This document shows positions 55,322 to 64,000 of a stretch of DNA of 64,000 nt, piece by piece (the first letter of the stretch is position 1; the number at the start of each line of letters is the position of its first letter). Source of the stretch: Casuarius casuarius (lineage: Eukaryota; Chordata; Aves; Casuariiformes; Casuariidae); assembly GCA_003342895.1 (NCBI GenBank), contig PTFA01000005.1:5747327-5811326 (forward strand), read 5' to 3'. Position numbers and translations under genes: made by a program. Below the pieces are notes generated by a model that worked only from the letters and a program-made list of their open reading frames with translations, did no database searches and was not told the DNA's origin.

Positions 55322-55525
55322 ATGGCGGGGCTCACTGGAGCCGGCCGCACCGTCTCGGCGATGGGGAACGGGCCCCGGGGCCGGAGCGTCACCTTTGTGG
55401 TCGGCATGCAGGGAGCCGCGACTCCCGCGGCCGCGTACCTGAAGGAGCACCTCATACGGGCTCTCTTCCTGCTGGCCGCCAGGCTCACCGAGGCTGTGTT
55501 CAATGTCATAGCGTTTTCCAGGAAG
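55322..55525 (+). CDS. VWA gene exon 1 (start, first VWA strand/helix)
   Basis: 204 nt, 68 codons. ATG 55322 is followed by GCGGGG. It encodes MAGLTGAGRTVSAMGNGPRG, then RSVTFVVGMQGAATPAAAYL and a helix ending in NVIAFSRK. A later in-frame ATG at residue 14 is an alternative start. The donor is gtaacg. Confidence 0.85.
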
Positions 55526-58500
55526 GTAACGCCGCCAGGGAGTGGGGGCTTTAAAGCAGTCACGGTGAAAAGGCTTTAGCGACCATAGGCAGAGCAGGGT
55601 TTGCAAATAGCGCCAATGTCTTTCTTTAAACCAGTTACTATACTTGGAACAAATATAGATGAGCTTTAGGACACACAAGTCCTTCTTCAGATGTGCAGTA
55701 AAAGGAGCAAATTTCAAAGCTTCTTCCCAGCTGAGAACTGCTGCTCTGATTGTCATTCTGCTGAGAATGAGAAAGGCCTGTAAAGTATAGGGAATGTCAG
55801 TGGTGGGGGAACTGATAAGGCAGCTGTCTTTGAGGGGAAAAAGATGTACAGTTTACAGTGCATATGTAGGTTGTGGAGAGGCTGCATGAGCTTCTCCAGC
55901 CCTACCTGACCACAGAAATTTTATCATAGGATGTGGGGAATTCCTTCCTTCCTTACTGTAGAGGATGATCTCGGGAGGTACAGAAATACTAAATACAGAA
56001 TCTCACATCTGTTCCACGTTAGAAAAGAGTGGCATGTTTGAATGGAGGTTTGGGGTTTTTTTGTTTTTTTTGCATAGGTGTTAAAATGGTGCAACTGCTT
56101 GGTCAGATGTTCACTCTGTAGTGTCACCGAAGCAGCAGCCTGGATTAGATCCCTGCACTTTGAGAATGGCATGGATGCTGCAAGCGGCTTAGCTGTGGCA
56201 TTTGAAGACCCAGCCTGCGAGGAAGTGTATCTGTTCACCAACATGCTCCCAGAGCAGGAGTCAGAGGAAATCTGTCGACTTCTTGCAGAGAACAAGTTGC
56301 ATCCAGTACATGTTGTATGCCTTTTGGGAGATTCAGATGATTATGAAAGAGGCAAGCAAAAAACAATGGAAAAAGTAGCCAGACAGTCTGGGGGATCCTT
56401 TCAAGTGATCAGACTCCCTCATACTGCTTCTGAAAAGGTATGCCACTAATAGAAGATTGCCCAAAAATGAGTTCCTCCTGAATCTTTATTAGATGGCATT
56501 TCACCAAGTAGAACTGGTGAAGAGGAAGATTTCTGTGACTCTCTAGAAAGGTAACCTTATTTTGCCTGGCTGTTTATGAGCAAAGTTGTCTGTGAACAAA
56601 GCTTTAGAATAGATTTGGCATCTCCATGACAGGTTATACCTGAAATCCCAAGTTGGTATTATCCACCCTTCTAAATGTGCACTGCTCATTCCTTAGAGCC
56701 CTGCTTGGGAGGAAAGGGAGCAGTTCATGTAGCTCCTGTACAACAGGCATTGTGACCAACATTTGCGGTCAAATTCAGTTATATCTTGGTTTAGCTCCAT
56801 TTATTTCTGCAGAGCCGGATTTGGCTTGTAAAGTGATTTCACTGAGCTTTACAGACCAGCACTTGGAAAGAGGTGACACTGACAGGTGGAGGTGAAGATC
56901 CTGAAGGAAAAAAAGAACAAATGCCTTGTTCAGTTTCATATTTTCTTTGTTAGTTGACTGTACAGCTTTGCCTCCATCCAGTTTACCATGATTCATGGAT
57001 TTTATTGTTGTTTTACCCATCAGCAGGGGTGGCTGAATACTGCCTTTTAAATAAATAAATAACAATATCATGTAAATCAGTTAACACCCTGAACTGCTAC
57101 ATCTAACAGTCCTCAGTGCTGATATAGCATGGGTTTTGCATGTCCACCCTGTGGGCCTCCTTGTAGTTAAGGCATTTTAAGTTCCCTCCTCTTCATGATC
57201 TTGTAACAGCCCTAAGGCAGTTTCAGCAACAGTTTACAGGAAATCATGGGAAACTATTCAAGCATTCTTTTTTTTACTTAAAACATAATTAATGCAATAT
57301 AAGTTTATATTTTTCTATAGAAGTTGAATGCTTTATTATAAAGTTCATTGTTTTGTTGTCAACTCAGTCTCCCCTGTCCCTTGTGTTTCATTTTTCTCTC
57401 GTAGTCCCTGGCACATTCTTCCCTGAGTCATTGTTCTCAAATGTTTCACATGCTGCTCAGCTGTCAGGTCCTTTCTCCATACTCCTGCCCAGGCCACATG
57501 GTTCCACTGGTGTTTTTGACCTCTAAAGGCAACTTTGTCTTCCTAGACTGAATCCTCACCTTGGTTCTGCCTTAACCTTGCAACTCTTGCTTGTTTGGAG
57601 AATTTGGATACCTGCATAAGGAGCTGGTTGCAGAAGAGCCAATGTGCATGTGACCGCTGGCTGTCCATAAACTACCATTTGAGAGCTAGGGACAGATTGA
57701 CTGGGAGGAAACGAAGGGCATTGATACTCCTATGTTAGTGCTGAGCATGTGCTCCTGGTGATGTGAGAGGCAGCCCCAGAACCCCCCAACCTGTCTCCAT
57801 TCTATTGCAGCTGTGCCTTGTCCTGAGAAATTGGTGTATTTTTCAGCTTCAAAGCTCTATACGAAAATCAAGTAACTGAGTGCCGTAATAATCACTAAGA
57901 AAGGAAACAACCTGATTTAAAAATCTCATGCCTAGTGCCTCCTTCAAAATTGAACAAAATGATGATAAGATTTGAGATGGGCCAAAAATTAGTATCTATT
58001 AGAGCTTTGAGTGTACTTGAAATGGCACTTTGTGGTTTGAACATGCCTGATCATGACTGAAGAAACAGTGGCTCATCTGCTACATATCTGGCAGCTGAAT
58101 AGAAAGAAGGTGAAACACAAGGGTTTTTATCATTATAGTTCTTATATTTTATTTTCTTAATATTCCTTCTTTTAAATCTTGATTTCTTAAAATAGGAGAG
58201 AGTACTTATGATAAGCTTACAAATAAATTGCATAGAACAACAAAGGACATGATGTAAGAATTGAAACACAAATAGAAGTAACATACTGGAATGTAAATTT
58301 CACTTTTGTAAATAATATTCCTGTTTACGGATTTACGAACAGAAATCGTGTTCATCTTCTGCTTCCCTCTCCTCCTTCCCCCCTCCAGATAAGCTCCATG
58401 TCCATCTCACATGTCCAGTGTTGTCACACCACTAATAAAGATCCCTGTGGCTCTTTGCTGTCAGGATGTCCAGCAACAGAGTAAGTTCAAAACCTGTATA

Positions 58501-61500
58501 TGGATCACTTTGATATTGCAGAGAAGAAGAAAAGCTAGGAAACCAAGACAGTTCTTGAGGGAGGAGGACTCCCAAGTGAATTTAGTTTGGGTTCATTGCG
58601 GCAACATGCAGAAATTCTGTTGCCAGGGCCTTCATTACTTCTTGGATTTCTGTTTTCCACAGCTTTCCTGTTTGCATGTGGAGCCCATATATGCTTGGTA
58701 TGCCCTTGATATCCTCAGCAGAAGGAAGTTTAATCCATTCATCCCCAAAGGCTTCTGATTTCATGAGGGGAGCCCGTGTGCTGGCCAGGAGAGAAACCGA
58801 TGGCTATTACTATTTGGGCCACATTGTAAAAGAGGTGAAGGTGGGTGTTTACCAGGAACTAAGCTTGTAAAAGGCTCTCCCTAAGTTCTGTGTGTCTTTT
58901 TTCCTGTCCTTTCCCATCCCTCCCCAGCTCTGTGACCCTGCTATAGGTCATACAACGTACTTCATAACCACATTTTTCTCCCCACATCCTATTTCATCTA
59001 TTTTCTGATGATGACTGGCTGTCTACAGTGAGGAGTCCTGCAGGCAGAAGCAGCTTGGAAATCAATCCACTTCAGTGGTTACAATGAGTTTTTGTTCAGA
59101 AGCACTCAGACAAAATAGGCCCATTATATCCCTATTGTCTATTTTCACCTAGTGTAGCAGTAAAATTAAATAGCATTAATAATGGTAATCCAAAATGTCT
59201 GCCTCCAGGGACTACATCCTCCTTGCTGGACTGAGAGTTTTCATTATTTTCTTCCTTCTGTGTTCTTGGGATTTGTGAGGTGATCTAGGATGCCAGACAG
59301 AAAATGGCCCCTGCAGGTCTCTCTAAAAAATCCAGTTAATTTCCCAGTTCACAGGTTAGTTAAACAAATAGTGATGCTAGTATAGTTAAGGGTGGCTGTA
59401 AACTCCAGTGGAGGGTGGAACAGATATAGACGGCTGAAGACATGAGTGACTTTAGCTGGAGTAGGGGCCAACAGCATTATTTGTGTAAGTGCACTTACAG
59501 ATATGCAGAGGGGGTGAGATTTCAGTCATGGAATCTCTGCCCCACACCCAGTGCTGGAGGCTTAAATGAAAGCAGTCAAATTTATGGAATTTAGGATATT
59601 TTACTGGGTTGTAATCCTTTTGATCACCATGTAACTAACTAACTGCATCATACTCAGCAGTTTATTTTGGTTACTCTTTTGCTGATGGACTTGTAGGGAT
59701 CTTCCTTAGCATACCAATTGTTCCTCTGAGCCAGATAAGCCTACTAAAGTCTAAGTCCGAAAAGAAAGGAAGAGAAGGCTGTCAGCCCCTTAAGTCCCAG
59801 CTTTTTAATTACTATTAAAGTTCAATATGGACACAATACAATGAAAAACCTGGTGGAGGAGGAACACTACATTCACAGATCACGTTCTGCTTCTTGGGGT
59901 TTCTGCCACTTCCCTCTTAGCACTTATGTTTGGCCGTTAATTGGGCCCAGATGTCTGTCTTGCAAACTGCATGTTTTACTCTTGTAGGGCTCCAGGGAAT
60001 GCTTTCTAATTGAGTTTGACAAAAGTCGCACGCTGAAAGGCAAGGTACAGCTTCGCCTGCAGGAAACGCCTCTGTACGACATTCTTCACTATGAAGATGC
60101 CAGACAACAGCCGCTTGCTCCAGGAGACAGGGTCTTAGCACCATGGGAGGCTAAAGCTGAACGCTTTGGCCCAGGCACTGTGTTAATGGTTATGGAGGAC
60201 AAGGAGTCACATTTAGGTACGAGGTATTGGCTTTCCTATTAGTGCTAGACTCACCACAGTTGCTAGCCACTATACAGAAAAGAGAACAGTCTCAGCTGTG
60301 GAGAATTTACCAACTGCTGCTTGGTTTTTCTTATTCTTCTCTTTTTTGTTGGCACTAAGCAGCCTGTTCTTTTTCAGTGCCAGAATTAATGCTGCTCCTA
60401 GAATTAACCCTTGCTTTGGTCTGTGAATGGAGACTTTTTTAAAAGTGTGGGGGGGGGGGGGCAGTCCTGACACAAAGAGAAAAATGTTCTTGGCCCTCTT
60501 GAGTACTGACCTGATTATCTGTTAGTCTAGTTTCCGGCTTCGTGCAGGGTAAAATCCTGGCTCACTGTGACCAGTGAGAGTTTTGGTACTGCTGTCCACC
60601 TGTTGTCTCTTAGTAGGAAGTTCAAGAGAAGGTCAAATCTTAAACCTATAAAGAAAAACTCATTCAAGTTGTTACAAAATTGTCTGTAGCACCAGCTGCT
60701 GTTTTATCACCTGGCTCCTAAGAGATAAAACACACAGGCTGACATGTTTCTCATACATTCTTTGCTGTTCTGTTTTGTTTAATACATAGCACACAACAGA
60801 AGAGGAGTGCTTGTGAATTTCTGGAATGGGCAGACTAAGGAGGTAACTTCTGACCAAGCTCTGCGGATCCCTCTGCCCTTAAGTGAACGCATCATCCTAG
60901 AACTGCAGATGCCTTTAGCAGCCAGGCAGATGGTGATAGCTTCAAGTTCAGATTATCCATACATTGTGGCACCAGGTTATAGAGCCTCAGGCCATTGCGG
61001 ACAGAATCACTTATACCTGGACTACTGGCCAAGGGGTCTGTGTTTGATTCAGCCATGTGCTAAGTGCAGCTATAGGTGCATGTCACTTCCCCATTGCTCC
61101 CTTGCAGCCTGCGCACCCACACAGCCTACAAGGAGCAAAGTACAACAAGAAGATGCCCTCATCCCAGGAACAAACTTGACTAAAGAAGAGCTGAGCAGGA
61201 AAATAGAAAAGCAGCTGTCTGAAGAGAAGATCTGCATTTCAGAAAGTGTTTCCAGAGAAGAAGAGAAGAGACTGAAGACTGAAAATGTTCCAAAAGATGT
61301 TCAGTCTTGTATGGAAGAGGACAATGAGGTTATAGAACCTAAGAAGGTAACAAGTGCCTCACACCAGCTCTTGCATTAATATGTGGTCTGATACTTGTGT
61401 AGTTTCTGCATTGTTACCTTATGTTTTCTGCTCTTGGTACTGAAAAATTACTAGAAGTTTTGGACTTGACCCTTATCCATGCCCACTAGAGAATGGAGAG

Positions 61501-63886
61501 ACTTGGCTATCCATTGTCCTCCTGATCCTTTGATCTGGAAAAGCATTAGAAGCTGCCATTCTTTGTCACTGGCTGGAGCAGACTCCTAGAAGCTCTTACA
61601 CAGGTGCAGAATATCAGAAGTGTTAGCATAGCCCAGTCCCTTTACATCCTGCCTCTGTGTAAACGAGGTAGAGGCAGGAAAAGGTGTCAGAGAAGAAGAC
61701 TTTACACCAGATAAGGGTTAGGTTAGGATTTCTCCATACCAAGGCAGTCCCTGACATAATACTATTAAGATATTTCTCCACCTATAACAGAGTTGCCATC
61801 TCATCGAATCAAAGAAAGACCAAGAGAGACTTCTGTGATCCTCAATAGTTGATTTGCGCTTGTGAATGGGTAGTGGATGAGGATCAGTTAGGAGGAGGTT
61901 AATGTGCACCAGCTATTGCCAAGCTCTTCTCTATTGCCCTGCAAGGGTTGGAATCTCCACCCTGACACATGCTGGGAATGTGGCTGTCTTTCAGCCAGAG
62001 CATCTCTGGCTTCGTCTCTTCTGTGCCAGTTTGGACCCTCCCAGGCAGTAAGACTGCCAGTTGTTAGGTCATCTAAAGATGTGGACAAACCTAAGAAGTG
62101 ATCAGAAATTACTATATCCAAGTTCTTTGTTCCTTTAATAAAGAACTTTCCCTTCCACATTTTTTTATTCTTTCTCAAGCTTCAGTTGCAACGCAGCAGC
62201 TTATGTTGTAAGTTCATGCTCCTTTTCATATCAGGTTTGGATTTTGATAGCATTTCTTATTGTTTCTAGCATCCTCAGAGGGAGATGGCTCATGCTATGG
62301 TCGATACTGCTGTCAACACAGAGAGCTGGTTAATGGAGTCAGTACACAAGGAAGAAGCAGACAGCAGACAGCAGGAAGACAATACTGAGGCTCATATTAA
62401 AGATGAACATGGTGCTGAAATTGTAGCTGTTTTATACAACTATAAGTTTTGCCACACAAAACCAGTGCAGTGGGCCATCATGTCTAAGGTCTTTTCTGTT
62501 GCTCTAGTTCTTGATGCTTCAAAAGAAAAATGTCATGTCATGCCAAATATTGCCAGCATAATATAGCAATATTTATTTTCCAGTATTACTAGTAGCATGG
62601 TTTGAGGAGTTCACCTTCTTCTCAATATAGAAGTATTCTCAGATGGAAGTTGGGCGTATTTTGGCTCTTACAGCTACTACGGTGGCAGCTTTTGGGTTTT
62701 ATCTTAAAGCTCACTATAAATATTGCTAATCCTAAAATTTTCTTGCCTTTAAAAATTCATCTGTAATATCAGCTATATTACTGCTTATGGCAAAAGATTT
62801 TGCCAGGACTGTTCTTCAGGAAACACTCATTCTCTTCCTTCTGCTGAAAATTACTGCTTTATAATGTCATCAAGTATACTTTTGTTCCCTTATCATTCAA
62901 AAGGGATTGGATCATGATTTTAAAAAGCTTTTAATCAAACCTACTCTAATCAGTAGTCTTCTCATTTAAGCTATCTGTGTGACAAATACAGGCCTTTTAA
63001 TAAGGACTCTAAAAGCCTAAATCTTTCTCCAGCTGTTACTGCTTTTGTACTACTCTGTGTAGCTGGTGTTAGAGGGAGAATGGAAAGTGGAACAGAAGTG
63101 TGCACGTTTCCTCCCAGCTGGCATTCCAGTGTCATTACATGCAATGACTGCTGCTCAGGTCTGCGCTGTCTTTAGCAGAAAGAGGCAAGCAAGCTCTGCC
63201 TGTACTCTGAGTTACCCAAAAGCTATGTAACTGTGTTAGCACAGTGTTGCATCCAAGCTTATTTATCCTGTCTCTCAGCAGGATTTAAAGCCCAGGCTTT
63301 GCATTATCAAGAAATTCATGACTTTTGTTTCATAGCGTTGGCAGAAGCTCATGTCTGTCTGCAAAATACCATGTAAATAACCCCTTAGAATTAGTAGCTG
63401 CAAGTGAAGTCAGTGATCTGTGTTGTCAGGTAAAACTCTTGCTTACTTGTAATGGTAAGCTTATTTTTTGAAAGCTGGGACCTATTCTGTGGTGATTAAA
63501 AATATCTCACTTCCTCATAGAAAAATGTCGGTACTTACTTTTAAGTGTCTTGCTTGAATACATTTTATGCGATCTTTTGTTCTATTTGCTTTGTTTTTGT
63601 AAACTGTCTATAACCTGGTATGTCCTCAATTTGTCTGAAAGGTCTCTTTGAGTCCAAAGTGGCAGAAACTCCAATCCAGCATTCCCAGAGGAGCCCTTCC
63701 ATGAGAACTAGCGCTTTGGGTCCTTTCAGGCGCCAAAGTTTCTTTGACCAAGTAGATCAATCGCTAAAGACAGACAGCCTGACCATCAAATCAGCTCTAC
63801 GTGTGCAGAGACCACACAGTACCTCCAATATGCAGGCTAAGAGATCCACAAATCTTCTAAATATTGTAAAAGAAAAGGGCATTACA
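55322..63886 (+). CDS. VWA + DUF4537/Tudor-like protein, divergent from NDUFB2 (3' partial)
   Basis: My model is join(55322-55525, 56078-56437, 58389-58480, 58663-58840, 59988-60216, 60790-61346, 62270-about 62488, …, 63642-63886). Exons 1-6 join in perfect phase (540 codons). Residues about 22-180 form a von Willebrand factor A fold: a VTFVVGMQG strand, FNVIAFSRKV, a DAASGLAVAF helix, EEVYLFTNMLPEQ, and PVHVVCLLGD followed by SGGSFQVI, close to VWA3A/VWA3B. The MIDAS DxSxS is missing. Residues about 255-390 (GARVLARRETDGYYYLG, FLIEFD, YDILHYEDA, GDRVLAPWE, RFGPGTVL, VLVNFWNG) look like DUF4537, a Tudor-like domain known from C11orf16-type proteins. A Cys-rich stretch and an acidic/Lys coiled-coil-like stretch follow. 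The start ATG sits in the CpG island. The 3' end and the exon 7-8 junction are unresolved and the gene continues past the window. Molecular function is unknown. Confidence 0.85.
56078..56437 (+). CDS. VWA gene exon 2 (rest of VWA domain)
   Basis: 360 nt, 120 codons, with acceptor gcatag after a T-rich tract and donor gtatgc. It encodes VLKWCNCLVRCSLCSVTEAA, ASGLAVAFEDPACEEVYLFT, then HPVHVVCLLGD and GGSFQVIRLPHTASEK, the characteristic spacing of VWA3-type domains. Confidence 0.93.
56438..58388 (+). other. VWA gene intron 2 (2 kb)
   Basis: Ordinary intron sequence with no exon-like segment that fits the phase. Open frames at 56653-56895 and 56775-57071 are short, overlap on opposite strands and carry no motif. 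Confidence 0.7.
58389..58480 (+). CDS. VWA gene exon 3 (linker)
   Basis: 92 nt with acceptor ccctccag and donor gtaagt, open in the required phase. It encodes ISSMSISHVQCCHTTNKDPC and GSLLSGCPAT plus a split Asp codon. It has no known domain and is Cys/Ser-rich. It is supported by phase agreement with exons 2 and 4. Confidence 0.75.
58663..58840 (+). CDS. VWA gene exon 4 (start of DUF4537-like domain)
   Basis: 178 nt with acceptor ttttccacag and likely donor gtgggt. An alternative donor gtgaag six bases earlier (58835) would drop two codons without a frameshift. It encodes FPVCMWSPYMLG through FMRGARVLARRETDGYYYLG, the family's most recognisable motif. Confidence 0.88.
59988..60216 (+). CDS. 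VWA gene exon 5 (DUF4537-like core)
   Basis: 229 nt with acceptor cttgtag and donor gtacga. It encodes GSRECFLIEFDKSRTLKGKV, PLYDILHYEDARQQPLAPGD, RVLAPWEAKAERFGPGTVLM. The order of motifs and the Tudor-like strands match DUF4537 proteins. Confidence 0.93.
60449..60461. repeat. G13 homopolymer
   Basis: A run of 13 G in intron 5 of the VWA gene. It is prone to length error in assemblies. Confidence 0.9.
60790..61346 (+). CDS. VWA gene exon 6 (end of Tudor-like domain, Cys-rich, charged)
   Basis: 557 nt with acceptor acatag and donor gtaaca. It encodes HNRRGVLVNFWNGQTKEV (the last family strand), then a Cys/His-rich segment (QPCAKCSYRCMSLPHCSLAA) that could be a small metal site, then a Lys/Glu-rich helix-prone tail starting LTKEELSRKIEKQLSEEK. 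Confidence 0.9.
61347..62269 (+). other. VWA gene intron 6 (0.9 kb)
   Basis: No additional exon is recognised. The open frames at 61888-62178 (-) and 61904-62101 (+) are mirror images without family resemblance. Confidence 0.65.
62270..62488 (+). CDS. VWA gene exon 7 (3' end uncertain)
   Basis: Acceptor gtttctag; phase 0 from exon 6. It encodes HPQREMAHAMVDTAVNTESW and KFCHTKPVQWAIMSK. The end is unclear. The donor after MSK (gtcttt) is poor and its phase does not fit the acceptor at 63642. A donor at 62470 (ca|gtgggc) fits a possible small exon at 63117-63157. Reading through gives a stop at 62564-62566, which would make a shorter isoform of about 638 residues. Confidence 0.65.
63117..63157 (+). 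CDS. Candidate small exon 7b of VWA gene
   Basis: 41 nt between tttcctcccag and gtctgc. If exon 7 ends at 62469, this segment is open and hands over to 63642 in phase, encoding WHSSVITCNDCCS. It is proposed only because it resolves the phase conflict. Both its donor and the upstream donor are weak. Confidence 0.25.
63642..63886 (+). CDS. VWA gene exon 8 (last in window)
   Basis: About 245 nt, with acceptor ctgaaag and a strong donor gtaagt at 63887. It encodes LFESKVAETPIQHSQRSPSM, RRQSFFDQVDQSLKTDSLTI and STNLLNIVKEKGIT. It is a basic, Ser-rich, probably disordered segment with several RxxS sites. The good donor shows the gene goes on beyond the window. The exact acceptor could also be a nearby downstream AG. 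Confidence 0.7.
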
Positions 63887-64000
63887 GTAAGTATTGGGTC
63901 CCAGCTAGTTTTTAGCTATTAGGATTTATTTATGTCATGTGTTATTAGAACAGTGAGAATATACTCTCAATTGATATCTTTCTAAAAGGTATTTTTAAAA

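Larger units (their letters stand above)
54000..55550. promoter_or_regulatory. CpG island with bidirectional promoter
   Basis: A sharp switch from AT-rich sequence to very GC- and CpG-rich sequence covers NDUFB2 exons 1-3 and exon 1 of the divergent + gene. The two start codons (54528 on -, 55322 on +) are about 0.8 kb apart. No TATA box is evident. This is the usual form of a housekeeping or divergent vertebrate promoter. Confidence 0.85.

Noticed and set aside
54983..55756. 257-codon open frame on the minus strand over the divergent promoter
   Set aside because: It lies in the CpG island, where stop codons are rare by composition. It covers exon 1 of the + gene on the opposite strand, has no domain, and its product is Arg/Pro/Gly/Ala-biased.
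58411..58758. 115-codon + frame across VWA gene exons 3-4
   Set aside because: It runs through the 182-bp intron and reads exon 4 in the wrong frame. The spliced model recovers the family motif GARVLARRETDGYYYLG.

Overview
The window is vertebrate nuclear DNA, most likely from a bird or another sauropsid. It has long AT-rich introns, canonical GT-AG splice sites, one strong CpG island, and few recognisable interspersed repeats. I saw no Alu- or B1-like SINEs and no L1. BRAF exons 4 to 18 span about 29.5 kb, which is compact compared with mammals. I place it by protein identity and synteny only and cannot name the species.

Region 1 (1-37904, + strand) holds the 3' part of BRAF. The window opens in intron 3. 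Exons 4 to 18 are all present, and their lengths (104, 103, 149, 120, 160, 37, 137, 118, 85, 177, 47, 119, 132, 135 nt and 174 nt of terminal coding sequence) match human BRAF as I remember it. Together they encode 598 residues, equal to human residues 169-766. The 120-nt neuronal cassette exon (9b) lies between exons 9 and 10.

Region 2 (37905-about 52435) is the BRAF 3' end. It holds the intron leading to a second terminal exon. A donor inside the exon 18 coding sequence (37885) joins in phase to an exon at 44333 encoding GEFAAFK-stop. This is the BRAF-X1 C-terminus described in human. It is followed by a UTR of up to about 8 kb, ending at a poly(A) signal near 52414.

Region 3 (about 53150-54560, - strand) is NDUFB2, convergent with BRAF as in human. 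All three coding exons are present and encode a 100-aa complex I subunit.

Region 4 (about 54000-55550) is a CpG island acting as the promoter region between NDUFB2 and a divergent gene. It contains an RFX/X-box-like palindrome.

Region 5 (55322-end, + strand) is a divergent multi-exon gene that runs off the window. Its product has an N-terminal von Willebrand factor A domain with no canonical MIDAS, then a DUF4537/Tudor-like region, then a Cys-rich and charged tail. In human, as I recall, ADCK2 is next to NDUFB2, so this gene is the least expected item here and the best candidate for something poorly described. The VWA3-like architecture together with the X-box suggests a role in motile cilia or sperm, but that is inference.
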